A stretch of DNA of 64,000 nucleotides from Rhodomicrobium sp. Az07 (GTDB lineage Bacteria > Pseudomonadota > Alphaproteobacteria > Rhizobiales > Rhodomicrobiaceae), in the NCBI RefSeq assembly GCF_018619475.1, contig NZ_JAHFZG010000005.1, forward strand, positions 124,001 through 188,000. The letters are read 5' to 3'. Below are positions 8,469-18,184 of the stretch, piece after piece. Below the pieces are notes generated by a model. That model had not been told where the DNA came from, did not search any database, and was given only the letters and a program-made list of their open reading frames with translations. Within the stretch, counting starts at the first letter, position 1. Every line of letters begins with the position of its first letter. Both the position numbers and the translations under genes were made by a program.

Positions 8469-9467
8469 TCAGCGTCTCGGTTCTCTCTGATGCCAGGCCC
8501 ACGCTGTACGGATAATCTCGTCGAGTTCGTGAATATGGGGCTCCCACCCAAGTTCTTCGCGCGCTTTGGCGGAGTCGGCTATCAGCCTCGCCGGATCTCC
8601 CGCCCGGCGCGCTCCCAACACCACCGGGACTTCCAACCCTGTTACCCGCTCGACCGCGTGGATCACCTCGCGCACCGAAAAGCCTTGCCCGTTGCCAAGG
8701 TTATAAGCAGCCGACGATGGTGCGCCGCTCTTCTCCAGATGCTGGAGCGCTCTGACATGGGCATCGGCAAGATCAGCGACATGTATGTAGTCCCTGATGC
8801 AGGTGCCGTCGGGTGTATCGTAATCGGTGCCGAAGACGGTTATGCTTTCGCGTCGCCCCGAGGCTGCGTCCAGAACAAGCGGAATGAGGTGTGTCTCGGG
8901 ATCGTGGGACTCACCGATCTCGTTATCGGGATCGGCCCCCGCAGCGTTGAAATATCTGAGTGCGATGGATCCGATGCCATGCGCAGCCCCGAAATCCCTG
9001 AGCATCCGTTCTGCGAACAGCTTCGACTCGCCATAGGGATTGATGGGGTTTTGCGCTGTGTCCTCCCCGAGGGGAACCTTGTCGGGAATGCCATAAGTCG
9101 CGCAGGTGCTCGAAAACACGAAATACGGCACGGCATTGTCCCGGGCCGCTTCCAGAAGCGTCAAAGTTCCACAGACATTGTTGCGATAGTATCTGCCGGG
9201 ATCGGAGACGGACTCGCCAACATAGGTATAGGCCGCAAAATGGAGGATGGCGCCCGGTTTGTGGCGGCGCATCGCTTCATCGAGCCGCGCCCGGTCGAGA
9301 ATGTCGCCGCGCTCCAGCGGCCCCCATTTGACGGCGCGCTCGTGACCGTAGATGAGGTTGTCGAAAGTTACGGGCAGATAGCCCGCTCGCGCGAGCGCCT
9401 TGCAGATATGCGATCCGATATAGCCGGCCCCGCCGGTAACGAGCACGGGCCTGTCCCGGTCGGTCAT
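8469..9467 (-). CDS. galE: UDP-glucose 4-epimerase
   Basis: The product is 332 residues from the ATG at 9467, which has GGAGG just upstream; an in-frame ATG at 9497 is possible but less likely. It is an extended short-chain dehydrogenase with the NAD-binding TGGAGYIG at the N-terminus, the catalytic Ser/Thr in SSTCATYG and the YxxxK pair in NPYGESKLF. The C-terminal substrate domain has RAGDPA near the UDP-sugar site. It interconverts UDP-glucose and UDP-galactose and so feeds galactose into cell-surface polysaccharide. It is convergent with the sugar transferase and divergent from gmd. The spacing suggests a single-gene transcript. Confidence 0.93.
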   Translation of the reverse strand: MTDRDRPVLVTGGAGYIGSHICKALARAGYLPVTFDNLIYGHERAVKWGPLERGDILDRARLDEAMRRHKPGAILHFAAYTYVGESVSDPGRYYRNNVCGTLTLLEAARDNAVPYFVFSSTCATYGIPDKVPLGEDTAQNPINPYGESKLFAERMLRDFGAAHGIGSIALRYFNAAGADPDNEIGESHDPETHLIPLVLDAASGRRESITVFGTDYDTPDGTCIRDYIHVADLADAHVRALQHLEKSGAPSSAAYNLGNGQGFSVREVIHAVERVTGLEVPVVLGARRAGDPARLIADSAKAREELGWEPHIHELDEIIRTAWAWHQREPRR

Positions 9468-9739
9468 GGTCCCTCCATGGACGTGGTCGATCCGCATCGC
9501 GCCTTCTCAACAGACGACAAATTTTGATGAATGAAAAGTTTGAGGCAAGCAATCTATTTTAACGTAGTAGAGTTGAACTTTCTCTGGATATCGAATAATC
9601 GGTTGAGTTCGTAATGATGGGGTATGTTAGCCGCCCTTCCGCGCCTGCCTGGGAAGCCACGACAGATTTGCGCGAAGAGTTGTCGAGGACATACGCTGGC
9701 ATTGTGACCAAGTGCCGACAGTTGAGGATGTCTTGATTC

Positions 9740-10807
9740 ATGGAAAAACGGGCCTTGATTACCGGCGTTACCGGCCAAGACGGCGCATATTTGACTGAAG
9801 TTCTTCTGAAAAAAGGCTACCGCGTCTGGGGCATCAAGCGGCGTTCTTCTTCCTTCAACACGCGCCGCGTGGACCAGTTTTACCAGGATCCCCATATCGG
9901 CGACCCGCGGTTCCTGCTGGTCCACGGCGACATGACCGACGCAACGAACCTGATCCGCGTCGTGCAGGAAGTTCAGCCCGATGAGATCTACAATCTGGCG
10001 GCGCAGAGCCACGTGCAGGTCAGTTTTGAAACGCCGGAATATACGGCCAACGCCGACGCGCTCGGGCCGCTTCGCTTGCTGGAGGCGATCCGAATCCTGG
10101 GCCTGCAAGACAAGGTACGCTTCTACCAGGCGTCTACCTCGGAGCTCTACGGAAAAGCAGCGGAAGTGCCGCAGAACGAGAAGACGCCCTTCTACCCGCG
10201 CTCGCCATACGCCGCCGCCAAGATTTACGCGTACTGGATCACGGTGAACTACCGCGAAGCCTATGGCATGCATGCCTCAAACGGGATTTTGTTCAATCAC
10301 GAAAGCCCATTGCGGGGCGAAACCTTCGTGACGCGCAAGATCACGCGCGCCGTCGCCGCGATCGCGCACGGACTGCAAGACAAGCTCTTTTTGGGGAATT
10401 TGGAGGCGAAGCGCGATTGGGGCCACGCCCGGGACTATGTGGCGGGCATGTGGGCCATCCTGCAACAAGATCGACCTGACGACTATGTGCTCGCCACGGG
10501 CGACACGCATACGGTGCGCGAGTTTGTGGAGGCTGCCTTCGCTCTGGCTGGCTTCCGCATCGTCTGGCGGGGAGCGGGAATCGAAGAGAAGGGTGTGGAC
10601 GCCAGGAGCGGGCGAACCTTGATCGAGATCGATCCCTATTATTTCCGGCCGACAGAGGTGGACATCCTGCTAGGCGACGCTTCAAAGGCCCGCGCTGTAC
10701 TGGAATGGCGGCCGAAAGTCACCTTCGACGAACTTGTCGCGGAAATGGTGGCCGCGGATATGAGAGCCATGCCGCTGGAACGCGAACGCATTGAGCGGCA
10801 TGTTTGA
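9740..10807 (+). CDS. gmd: GDP-mannose 4,6-dehydratase
   Basis: The product is 355 residues, the usual length. [11 protein letters not shown] binds NADP, STSELYG carries the active-site Thr and Glu, and [12 protein letters not shown] supplies the YxxxK pair. [15 protein letters not shown] near residue 35 is the conserved cofactor loop of Gmd. The enzyme converts GDP-mannose to GDP-4-keto-6-deoxymannose, the precursor of L-fucose, D-rhamnose or perosamine. No GDP-fucose synthase or rhamnose reductase follows in this window, so the end product here is unknown. The start at ATG 9740 matches the family N-terminus. Confidence 0.95.
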   Translation: MEKRALITGVTGQDGAYLTEVLLKKGYRVWGIKRRSSSFNTRRVDQFYQDPHIGDPRFLLVHGDMTDATNLIRVVQEVQPDEIYNLAAQSHVQVSFETPEYTANADALGPLRLLEAIRILGLQDKVRFYQASTSELYGKAAEVPQNEKTPFYPRSPYAAAKIYAYWITVNYREAYGMHASNGILFNHESPLRGETFVTRKITRAVAAIAHGLQDKLFLGNLEAKRDWGHARDYVAGMWAILQQDRPDDYVLATGDTHTVREFVEAAFALAGFRIVWRGAGIEEKGVDARSGRTLIEIDPYYFRPTEVDILLGDASKARAVLEWRPKVTFDELVAEMVAADMRAMPLERERIERHV

Positions 10808-11327
10808 CGCTGTCAACCGACATCCGGAACTGATCGTGCCATTGCATCGGTGCTCAACCGCGAAAGTAAGAAGAGGGTGGCAATGGCTGGACTCAACGCT
10901 GGGTCTCGAACTTGCGGATCGTTCCGGGATTGCTGTCTATCGCGAAGGCGGTCGCAGCGATAGGCGAGTGTTCACCCTGACGAGGCGGCGGCTGAAACTG
11001 AAGGCAAGCCAGATGACGGTTCCGCGTATGATCGCGCGCAGGGCGCTCCTTGGGTTATTCGAATGACGGACGTGGAACCGCGAAGCGGTCCGGGTCGAGG
11101 CCAACGAACGAAGGCGAAGTCCGCAAGAGCCGGATCCGATCAGGTTGACCCGACCTGATCTGTGACCGGCTCTAAACTTCAAAAAGAGACCATTTTACCA
11201 ATCTGATTGCGGTTCAGTCAGATCGAACGGGCTCCAGTACTACAGTTGCGTATATCCAAAAGATTGCCAAGGATTCCCAAGCGCGTGCGGATCCGACTCG
11301 AGCCTTAGCGCGGCCCAGCGCAGCCAG
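10808..11327. other. Intergenic region without a convincing gene
   Basis: About 520 nt lie between gmd and a small secreted-protein gene. Both strands have short open frames of about 80-90 codons, but none has a ribosome-binding site, recognisable motif or steady codon bias. The only clear structure is the palindromic repeat at 11126-11173. Confidence 0.5.
11126..11173. repeat. Extragenic palindrome of the GAGCCGGAT family (complete copy)
   Basis: The 48-nt sequence is a two-step palindrome. Outer arms AGAGCCGG and CCGGCTCT enclose inner arms GATCAGGT and ACCTGATC around a 7-nt loop. The first 22 nt recur exactly at 38894-38915, and the outer-arm core GAGCCGGAT/CCGGCTC recurs at 54869-54908. 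It therefore looks like one copy of a dispersed palindromic repeat. It would form a strong cruciform or RNA hairpin. Confidence 0.75.
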
Positions 11328-11594
11328 TTACCGGATGGTTTCCCAAACAGCGCGTTTTGTTGGGACGACGCACTTTCCCTTTTTGTAGTGCTTGCCAACG
11401 CCGCATTTGCCCGGTGCGGGCTTGACCTTTTTTTCGACGACCGGCTTTGGGCAGTCGCCGCAAAGATACTGCCATAGCGTCCCGCTGAACGTGGTGATGG
11501 TATAGGCCTGAACGCATTGCGCGCCGGCCGAGGGAAATGGTCCGGCGCAAGCCATGGCCAAGCCGGCGAAAAGCGCGGTTTTCACGTTACGCAT
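11328..11594 (-). CDS. Small secreted cysteine-rich protein
   Basis: The 88-residue product starts at ATG 11594 with GGGGA upstream. It has a signal peptide (NVKTALFAGLAMACAGPFPS, cleavage likely after SAGA). The mature peptide has five cysteines (QC, YLC, GDC, GKC, GKC) and a lysine-rich middle (VVEKKVKPAPGKCGVGKHYK). I do not recognise the family. The pattern suggests a small disulfide-bonded periplasmic or extracellular protein. It stands alone between the gmd and yidD regions. Confidence 0.6.
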   Translation of the reverse strand: MRNVKTALFAGLAMACAGPFPSAGAQCVQAYTITTFSGTLWQYLCGDCPKPVVEKKVKPAPGKCGVGKHYKKGKCVVPTKRAVWETIR

Positions 11595-11779
11595 GACGTT
11601 CCCCGTTTTATGATCCGTGCGGCCTACAGCCTCGTGCCGTAAATCAGACGCGGAACGACGCTGTAGGTTTCTGTTGTCGATCAGCTTTTCAATCGAGTCC
11701 GATTAAACGCAGGCTGATCTAGGATAGGGGAAGAGCGATAATCGCCCGCTAAGGCGACGACGGAAGTTTTACGTGGTTT

Positions 11780-12103
11780 TCAGCTGCTTATGTGATCGCA
11801 GTGAGTTTTCGCGCGTCTGTATTGCCAGACGCGCCATGGCGCCCAGAAAGGGATACGCTTCGCTCGCAAATCGGGCGCGGGATCGTAGCCGGAACTGCCC
11901 CAGGGATGACAGCGAAGGATGCGGCCGAGCGTCAGCCAGCCGCCAAGCCAGGCACCATTTGTTTCAATGGCGTCGAGCGCATACTGGGAGCAGGTCGGAA
12001 GGTGGCGGCAACGCGGGCCGATGAGCGGCGAGATCGCGTAGCGATAGACGTAGACTGGCGCTTTCGCGACCGCCTTGAGCGCGTTGGTTGGTTGGTTGTC
12101 CAA
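11780..12103 (-). CDS. yidD: Membrane protein insertion efficiency factor YidD
   Basis: The product is about 107 residues with the family core: [37 protein letters not shown] and [15 protein letters not shown]. YidD is a small amphipathic membrane-associated protein thought to help YidC insert membrane proteins. The best available start is TTG at 12103, 3 nt after the degP-like stop, so it is probably co-transcribed with the protease. YidD usually sits between rnpA and yidC, so this placement is unlinked. The basic C-terminal tail is somewhat longer than in short homologues. Confidence 0.9.
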   Translation of the reverse strand: MDNQPTNALKAVAKAPVYVYRYAISPLIGPRCRHLPTCSQYALDAIETNGAWLGGWLTLGRILRCHPWGSSGYDPAPDLRAKRIPFWAPWRVWQYRRAKTHCDHISS

Positions 12104-12106
12104 CGC

Positions 12107-13537
12107 CTATTCTTTGTCGAGGGACACGGTCTCGAAGCGGATGGCGCCGCTCGCGTCCCTCACCGTGAGCGTTGCCTCCCGGCGCGAGAGCGCCCTCAAT
12201 TCCTCAAGGCGTCGGTCAAGTTCGTCGCCTGTGCGCACCGGCGCGTGGGCGGCCTCGATCACGATATCGCCGGGATTGAGATTTCCTTGCGCCACACTGC
12301 GGCTTGCGTCCGCCGACACGACGACCCCTTCAGCGTCGGCCGAATGGCCGAGCCTGGCCCGCACATCGTCCGAAAGCGGCTCGAAACCGATCTTGCCGAG
12401 CTTCTGCCGCTTGGCCTTCTGCTGCGACGGCTGCGGGGCGCCCGACCAGCCAGTCTCGATCATGCGGCCAACCTTGACCTTGACAGTTTTTTTCTCGCCG
12501 CTGCGCTGTATAATTACGTCCGCTTCCTCACCGACGTTGGATTGAGCGATAAATCGAGGAAGCTGGCGCGCGTGTTTCACCGGAATTCCGGCGAACGACA
12601 GCACCACGTCGCCTTCCTGCAGGCCGGCCGCCTCGGCGGGGCCGCCCTTGTCGACGCGTGCGATGAGAGCGCCTCTCACATTGTCGAGATGAAGATGCTC
12701 GGCGATGTCGTCACTGGGTGTTTGCAGCCGCGCGCCGATCCAGCCCCAGCGAATTTCGCCGTGCTTGCGCAGTTGTTCTACGATGCGCTTTGCCGTGTTC
12801 GACGGGATCGCGAAGCCGAGACCGATGCTGCCGCCGGACGGAGAAAATATCGCGGTGTTTATGCCGATGACCTCGCCACGGCCGTTAAAGAGCGGGCCGC
12901 CGGAGTTGCCGCTGTTGATCGAGGCATCCGTCTGAAGAAAATCGTCGTAGGGACCTGCATTGATGTCGCGACCTCTGCCGGACAGAATGCCCGCGGTCAC
13001 CGTGCCCTTGAAGCCGAACGGATTGCCGACCGCAATGACCCAATCCCCGATGCGCATCTTTGAGGAATCGCCGAACGAAACGGGCGTCAAGGGCTTTCCG
13101 GGTCTCGGTCTGATCTTCAGGACTGCGATATCCGTCTTGGCGTCGCGCCCAACGATCCTGTCGACCTTTACTTCGGAGCCGTCCGGCAACACAACGAATA
13201 CTGTCTTGCCGTCCTCGATCACGTGATTGTTGGTGACGATGATGCCACTCGCTTCGATAACGAAGCCAGAGCCGACGGACGTTTTTTGCAGAACGCCACG
13301 GCCACGCTTCGGATCCCGCGCACCCTCGCCGCGGCTTCGCCGAGTGCTTGGTCCGCTGAGTTCCTCGGTCACCTGCGCCGATACGCTGACGACCGAATTG
13401 CGCACTCGCATGGCGACGTCGGAGAATGATTCGCCGGATTTCATCTCGATGGCGACCACGGGGGAGGCGGCAGCGAAACCGCCGAGCGCCAGAAGGCTCG
13501 CCGCAAGGACCAGCCGGAGATGATGGTGGATCGCCAT
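12107..13537 (-). CDS. Do-like periplasmic serine protease (DegP/HtrA family)
   Basis: From ATG 13537 (AAGGTGAGG upstream) the product is 476 residues. A signal peptide ends near SPVVA at about residue 29. The trypsin-like domain has the catalytic triad His in NNHVIE (about 105), Asp in KTDIAVLK (about 136) and Ser in SGNSGGPL (about 212). Two PDZ domains follow at about 270-350 and 380-470. This family degrades or refolds damaged envelope proteins. An arginine-rich loop (TRRSRGEGARDPKRGRG) precedes the protease core. yidD follows 3 nt downstream. The in-frame start 12 codons earlier would place extra residues before the signal peptide and is less likely. Confidence 0.93.
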   Translation of the reverse strand: MAIHHHLRLVLAASLLALGGFAAASPVVAIEMKSGESFSDVAMRVRNSVVSVSAQVTEELSGPSTRRSRGEGARDPKRGRGVLQKTSVGSGFVIEASGIIVTNNHVIEDGKTVFVVLPDGSEVKVDRIVGRDAKTDIAVLKIRPRPGKPLTPVSFGDSSKMRIGDWVIAVGNPFGFKGTVTAGILSGRGRDINAGPYDDFLQTDASINSGNSGGPLFNGRGEVIGINTAIFSPSGGSIGLGFAIPSNTAKRIVEQLRKHGEIRWGWIGARLQTPSDDIAEHLHLDNVRGALIARVDKGGPAEAAGLQEGDVVLSFAGIPVKHARQLPRFIAQSNVGEEADVIIQRSGEKKTVKVKVGRMIETGWSGAPQPSQQKAKRQKLGKIGFEPLSDDVRARLGHSADAEGVVVSADASRSVAQGNLNPGDIVIEAAHAPVRTGDELDRRLEELRALSRREATLTVRDASGAIRFETVSLDKE

Positions 13538-13719
13538 AAGCCTCACCTTAATAGACACGAAACAATGCTGCAAACCGCACCGTGCTCATCGGGTTCCATT
13601 CCCCGACGCAGGAGCGGGATCCGGTATCTGCTTAAAGTGAGACATAAAGGCGTCGAGTGCAATGTCTCTGCACTCGACGATAGGTAGTGAAAGGTAATAT
13701 TTCGTTCTCAACGCTTGAT

Positions 13720-14667
13720 TCAGCGCACCGCGGGCGTTGCCGCAGCGGCGCTGGATCCGGTCTGACCGGCGGGCGATGGAGTCCTCATGGCTTCAGGTGC
13801 CGCGCTCATCGGATCGTTGAAGTACCGGAAGAACTCGGACGAGGGCGAGACCACGATGCGGGTCTGGTTGCCCTTGAGCGACTCTTCGTAAGCCTGCATG
13901 GAGCGGTAGAAGGCGAAGAAGTCGCGGTCGCGGCCGAACGCGTCGGCGTAGATGCGGTTTCTCTCCGCGTCGCCTTCGCCTCGGGTGCGCTCGCCGTCGC
14001 GATTCGCGTTCGCCGTAACCACCGTCACTTCCTTGTCTGCGGTCGAGCGGATGCGCTGCGCCTGCTCCGCACCCTGCGCGCGCAGTTCGGCGGCTTCACG
14101 CTGACGCTCGGTCTGCATGCGGCGGAAGATGGCCTGGCTGTTCGCCTCCGGCAGGTCGGCGCGGCGGATACGGACGTCGACGACATCCACCCCGAAACCG
14201 CGAACGTCGTTGTTCACGAAAGCGAGCGTCTGCTTCATGAGCCCCTCGCGCTGGTTCCGCACGAGATCGATGAAGGTTGCTCGGCCGAGCACGCTGCGGA
14301 TCGTGGAATCGACGATGGCCGTGAGGCGCTGCCGCGCGGCGATCTCGTTGCGGAACGCCCGGTAGAACGCGAGCGGATCGCTGATCCGGTAGCGCGCGAA
14401 GGCGTCCACGATGAGGCGTTTCTGGTCGGCTGCGATGACCTCCTGCTCCTCGGTCTGAAGATCGAGGATACGGCGATCGAACTGCACGACCGTCTGGACG
14501 AACGGCATCCGCCAATAGAGGCCCGGCTTGTCGATTGCGCGGACTGGCTCGCCGAATTGCAGCACGAGAGCGCGATGCGTCTGCGGCACGATGAACGCGG
14601 AGAAACCCACCGCGATGACCACGCCCGTCACAAGGAGAATGAGGAATCCCACAAGCGCGGTTCTCAT
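13720..14667 (-). CDS. hflC: FtsH protease modulator HflC
   Basis: This 315-residue stomatin/prohibitin-family protein has one N-terminal membrane helix (about 5-27), a periplasmic SPFH/Band-7 domain (about 30-190) and a charged coiled-coil (about 195-260, ERQREAAELRAQGAEQAQRI). HflC pairs with HflK to surround and restrain the membrane protease FtsH. Its start overlaps the hflK stop by 4 nt (ATGA), the usual coupling of this pair. The C-terminus is an Ala/Pro/Thr-rich tail. A degP-like gene follows downstream on the same strand, an order common in alphaproteobacteria. Confidence 0.95.
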   Translation of the reverse strand: MRTALVGFLILLVTGVVIAVGFSAFIVPQTHRALVLQFGEPVRAIDKPGLYWRMPFVQTVVQFDRRILDLQTEEQEVIAADQKRLIVDAFARYRISDPLAFYRAFRNEIAARQRLTAIVDSTIRSVLGRATFIDLVRNQREGLMKQTLAFVNNDVRGFGVDVVDVRIRRADLPEANSQAIFRRMQTERQREAAELRAQGAEQAQRIRSTADKEVTVVTANANRDGERTRGEGDAERNRIYADAFGRDRDFFAFYRSMQAYEESLKGNQTRIVVSPSSEFFRYFNDPMSAAPEAMRTPSPAGQTGSSAAAATPAVR

Positions 14668-15791
14668 CGCTGGCCTCCGGTCTGGGTGCGCTGAAGTTCG
14701 TTCAAGGGAAGATAGGGAACGACGCCGTTGGTTCCGGATTTTTCATCAATGATGATCTTGTCCATTCCGCCCAGCACGCGTTCCAGCGTTTCGAGATACA
14801 TGCGCTTGCGCGTCACATCGGGAGCCTTCTGATACTCTTCGAAGACCTTGAGGAAACGCTCGGTTCGGCCCTTCGCCTCGGCCACCGCCTGCTCGCGATA
14901 GCCCTGTGCGCCCTGAAGGATGCGCTGCGCCTCGCCTCGCGCTTCCGGTACGACGCGGTTCGCGTAGGACTCCGCCTCGTTTCGCAGGCGTTCCTGATCG
15001 GCGCGCGCGGCCTGGACGTCGCGGAAGGCCGCGATGACCTCGCTCGGCGGATCGACCTTCTGCAGGTTCACCTGCGTGATGTTGATGCCGGACTTGTAGC
15101 TGTCGAGGGTGCGCTGGATGAGCATCTTGACCGACTCCTCGATGTCCTGCCTGCTTTTCGTGAGGATCGGCTGAATATCGTTCTGACCGATCACTTCGCG
15201 CATTGCGCTCTCGGCCACGGCCTTCACGTTGGGGCTCGCGTCGAGAGTGTCGCCCTGATTGCGCACGTTGAACAGATAGGCGGGGGCGTCCTTCACATTC
15301 CAGAAAACGTTGAAATTCATTTCGACGATGTTCTCGTCGCCCGTCAGCATGAGGCTTTCCTCATTGCGTGCGGATGAGCGGATCGCGCCGAACGGCCCGG
15401 TCGGGCCGCTCGAAAAGCCCACCTCGACGCGATTTTGACGCGTGAACGGAACGACGGTCACTTCCTCGACGGGGTACGGCCATCTGAAATTGAGGCCGTT
15501 TGAAAGCTCCCGGTCGAATGCGCCGAACCGCTGAACGACGCCGCGTTCATCCGGATTGATGCGCACCGTGAAGCCGAAATAGCCGATGGCGGCTGCGAGC
15601 ACAAACAAGAGGAGGCCGATGCCGGCGAAACCGACGCCTCCCGGCACGGCCTGACGCAGCTTGTCCTGACTTCGACGCAGGAGTTCTTCGAGATCGGGGG
15701 GAGGCGAACCACCGCCGGCGGGGCCTTGTCCCCAAGGGCCGCCGTTCTGACCGCCCTTCCAGCCTCCGCCGCCACTCTGATTCCACGGCAT
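14664..15791 (-). CDS. hflK: FtsH protease modulator HflK
   Basis: From ATG 15791, 7 nt after AAGGA, the product is 375 residues. The N-terminus is glycine/proline-rich (MPWNQSGGGGWKGGQNGGPW), as is typical of HflK. A membrane helix lies at about 60-80 and an SPFH domain spans about 85-270 (DERGVVQRFGAFDRE, VNLQKVDPP). An Ala/Glu-rich coiled-coil follows (QRILQGAQGYREQAVAEAKG). With HflC it forms the periplasmic cage that regulates FtsH. Codons upstream of 15791 are open but lack homology. It begins the hflK-hflC unit. Confidence 0.95.
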   Translation of the reverse strand: MPWNQSGGGGWKGGQNGGPWGQGPAGGGSPPPDLEELLRRSQDKLRQAVPGGVGFAGIGLLLFVLAAAIGYFGFTVRINPDERGVVQRFGAFDRELSNGLNFRWPYPVEEVTVVPFTRQNRVEVGFSSGPTGPFGAIRSSARNEESLMLTGDENIVEMNFNVFWNVKDAPAYLFNVRNQGDTLDASPNVKAVAESAMREVIGQNDIQPILTKSRQDIEESVKMLIQRTLDSYKSGINITQVNLQKVDPPSEVIAAFRDVQAARADQERLRNEAESYANRVVPEARGEAQRILQGAQGYREQAVAEAKGRTERFLKVFEEYQKAPDVTRKRMYLETLERVLGGMDKIIIDEKSGTNGVVPYLPLNELQRTQTGGQR

Positions 15792-15990
15792 AATGCGTTT
15801 TCCTTTACGATCGGCGGGTTGGCCCGCTTGTCCCCTTACACGGAGACAGAATTTCTTGTTGGTAACAGGGTGTTCGAATGTGCCACCCGTTTGACGATAG
15901 ATTGTCGATTTCGGGGCAGCCGCCACATTCGGGTGTGGGGCCGGACACACTCGGAAGGTGGTTTGCATATGGCTTCCGGCGTCGCTCGCG

Positions 15991-16527
15991 TCAAGCGCGC
16001 GATGCCCGCTCCAACACCAGATCCGTCAAGGAAAACTCGTCCAGATCGGTCGCCGGCCATTCTTCGCGCGACGCGACTCGCCACTCTTCGGCGGGAGGCG
16101 CCTCCCAATAGGCATCGCCGGAAGGGCTGGCGTGAACACGGGCGAGGTGGATACGGTCCGCGTAAGGCAGCGCGAGGCTGAAAATCTCGGCGCCACCGAT
16201 GACGAACGCCCGCTCGACGACGCGCGCCGCTGCCCGCGCCCGAGCGATGTCGACCGCATCCCCGATCGACGTTGCGACGAACACATCGGGCTGCGGGGAA
16301 ATGCTCGCCGGATCGCGCGTGACGACGATGGAATCGCGGCCGTCGAGCGGCTTGCCTATCGAGGCGAAAGTCTTCCGGCCCATGATGAGCGGATGGCCCA
16401 TCGTGAGCCTGCGGAACCGCTTGAGATCGCTTCTCAGCCGCCAGGGGAGTTTGCCGTCGCGGCCGATGACGCCGTTCTCGGCCGCCGCGACGACGAGCGC
16501 CAAACTGAACGGGCGATCCTCGCTCAT
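15991..16527 (-). CDS. folA: Dihydrofolate reductase
   Basis: The product is 178 residues, starting at ATG 16527, which overlaps the thyA stop by 4 nt. Motifs include [19 protein letters not shown] (substrate site with the Trp after LP), [18 protein letters not shown] (NADPH phosphate loop) and [13 protein letters not shown]. It reduces dihydrofolate to tetrahydrofolate, replacing the cofactor oxidised by ThyA. The thyA-folA pairing is standard. The open frame continues upstream inside thyA but has no meaning there. Confidence 0.95.
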   Translation of the reverse strand: MSEDRPFSLALVVAAAENGVIGRDGKLPWRLRSDLKRFRRLTMGHPLIMGRKTFASIGKPLDGRDSIVVTRDPASISPQPDVFVATSIGDAVDIARARAAARVVERAFVIGGAEIFSLALPYADRIHLARVHASPSGDAYWEAPPAEEWRVASREEWPATDLDEFSLTDLVLERASRA

Positions 16528-17318
16528 ACCGCCACGGGCGCCTTGATCGCCGGATGCGGGGCGTAGCCTTCGAGCTTGAAGTCGGCATAGGTGAAATCGA
16601 AGATCGACGTCACGGCTGGGTTGAGGGTCATGCGCGGAAGCGCGCGCGGCTCGCGGAGGAGTTGCTCGTCGGCTTGCTCCATGTGGTTCAGGTAGAGGTG
16701 CAAATCGCCGAAGGTGTGGACGAAGTCGCCGGGGCGCAAGCCCGTCACCTGCGCGGCCATCATGGTCAGCAGCGCGTAGGAGGCGATGTTGAACGGCACG
16801 CCGAGGAAGATGTCGGCCGAGCGTTGATAGAGCTGGCAGGAAAGGCGCCCGTCCGCGACGTAGAACTGGAACAGGCAGTGACACGGCGCGAGCGCCATGC
16901 GCGGCAGGTCGCCGGGATTCCAGGCCGAGACGACAAGGCGGCGCGAATTCGGGTCGGCGCGGATCGCACGAATGACGTCGGCGATCTGGTCGATCGTGCC
17001 GCCGCCCTGCGCGGGCCAGGAGCGCCATTGCGCGCCATACACCGGGCCGAGGTCGCCATTCGCGTCGGCCCACTCGTCCCAGATGGAAACGCCGTTCGCC
17101 TTGAGATACGCCGTGTTCGTGTCGCCCGCGAGAAACCAGAGCAGTTCATGGACGATGGATTTGAGATGCAGCTTCTTGGTCGTCACCAGCGGAAAACCGG
17201 CTTCGAGATCGAAACGCAACTGGCGGCCGAAAAGGCTGAGTGTGCCCGTGCCGGTGCGGTCGTCTCGGCGGGTGCCGTGGTCGCGCACATCGCGCAGAAG
17301 GTCGAGATAAGTTTGCAT
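16524..17318 (-). CDS. thyA: Thymidylate synthase
   Basis: From ATG 17318 ([11 protein letters not shown]) the product is 264 residues, the same as the E. coli enzyme. The catalytic Cys146 lies in [12 protein letters not shown]. The folate- and nucleotide-binding motifs [30 protein letters not shown] and [12 protein letters not shown] are all intact. It methylates dUMP to dTMP using methylene-tetrahydrofolate. An upstream in-frame ATG would add five unconserved residues. folA follows with a 4-nt overlap. Confidence 0.97.
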   Translation of the reverse strand: MQTYLDLLRDVRDHGTRRDDRTGTGTLSLFGRQLRFDLEAGFPLVTTKKLHLKSIVHELLWFLAGDTNTAYLKANGVSIWDEWADANGDLGPVYGAQWRSWPAQGGGTIDQIADVIRAIRADPNSRRLVVSAWNPGDLPRMALAPCHCLFQFYVADGRLSCQLYQRSADIFLGVPFNIASYALLTMMAAQVTGLRPGDFVHTFGDLHLYLNHMEQADEQLLREPRALPRMTLNPAVTSIFDFTYADFKLEGYAPHPAIKAPVAV

Positions 17319-17548
17319 GGCGTCAGAATACACGATTCCCGAAGAGCGAGCGCGGCTCGACCTGATCGGATCGCGCCGAACTCTTCAGAGAGAAAGACGG
17401 AAGATGGGGAAACCGGCTGCGTCGATAAGCGTTTTCCAAGACGGCACTTTGTCGCAAGGTCTTCTTATACCTGAATTCTTTTTAATTTTTTCCCTGCCTT
17501 GAAACGCGGTAGGCCGTTCCAAATACATCAGGTGTCGTTTAGAATTAT

Positions 17549-17580
17549 TGTGTTTCGGGCATTTTTCTGATTGAAACACA
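17549..17580. promoter_or_regulatory. Inverted repeat upstream of cytochrome c2
   Basis: The 8-nt arms TGTGTTTC and GAAACACA match perfectly across a 16-nt spacer and end 37 nt before the cycA start, where a regulator of the promoter could bind. The arms are not an FNR site (TTGAT-N4-ATCAA), and the TGT/ACA spacing is not that of PpsR. The remaining 230 nt toward the divergent thyA start show nothing else that I can support. Confidence 0.5.
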
Positions 17581-17617
17581 CGCCATCAGAGTGACCTTAA
17601 ACGGTGCAGGTGAAACT

Positions 17618-17995
17618 ATGAAAGCAGTCAAAATCGCTATGGTCGGCGCGGCCCTCGTCTGGTCGGCCACGGCTTATGCCGCCGGCGATCCGGTGAAGGG
17701 CGAGAAGGTCTTCAAGCAGTGCAAGATCTGTCATCAGGTCGGCCCGAATGCGAAGCCGGGCATTGGCCCCGTGCAGAACAACGTCGTCGGCTCGAAGGCC
17801 GCCTCGCGCCCGGGGTTCAACTACTCGGAAGCCATGAAGAACTCCGGCCTGACGTGGGACGAAGCCACCCTCGACAAGTATCTTGAGAACCCGAGGGGCG
17901 TCGTTCCGGGCACCAAGATGGTGTTCGTCGGCCTGAAGAATCCGCAGGACCGCGCTGACGTCATCGCATATCTCGCGACGCAGCACGGCCAGTAA
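17618..17995 (+). CDS. cycA: Cytochrome c2
   Basis: From ATG 17618 the preprotein is 125 residues with a signal peptide (VWSATAYA, cleaved before AGDPVKGEK). The mature protein binds haem through CKICH (Cys35, Cys38, His39), with Met101 in PGTKMVF as the sixth ligand. Lysines surround the haem edge, as in electron donors to the photosynthetic reaction centre. The family shuttles electrons from the bc1 complex to the reaction centre or oxidase in the periplasm. The gene ends in a strong intrinsic terminator and has its own upstream inverted repeat, so it is probably monocistronic. Confidence 0.93.
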   Translation: MKAVKIAMVGAALVWSATAYAAGDPVKGEKVFKQCKICHQVGPNAKPGIGPVQNNVVGSKAASRPGFNYSEAMKNSGLTWDEATLDKYLENPRGVVPGTKMVFVGLKNPQDRADVIAYLATQHGQ

Positions 17996-18010
17996 GCCGC
18001 TCGCCGAAAA

Positions 18011-18037
18011 AGGCACCCTTGCGGGTGCCTTTTTTTC
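18011..18037 (+). terminator. Intrinsic terminator after cycA
   Basis: The stem AGGCACCC/GGGTGCCT has a 4-nt loop, is preceded by an A-run and followed by seven T residues. It starts 15 nt after the cycA stop. The A-run on the other side would allow function on the opposite strand too. Confidence 0.9.
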
Positions 18038-18184
18038 TCCGGTGGCTGTCCCCGGCTGCCTTTGTTGGTGGGACCGCTGGCAAGTTCGGCGCGGGTCCGG
18101 CTGCACCTCTCCACGCGAGGGCAAGCTTTATTCCTATTCCAAATAACGCGCCGTCCTCCAACGCTTCGCTCGAAGAACGCGGGC

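Noticed and set aside
10791-11066. 91-codon frame after gmd
   Set aside because: It overlaps the end of gmd, has no ribosome-binding site and no recognisable features.
15991-17073. 360-residue frame containing folA
   Set aside because: Residues before 16527 overlap thyA in another frame and are not conserved; only the last 178 residues are DHFR.
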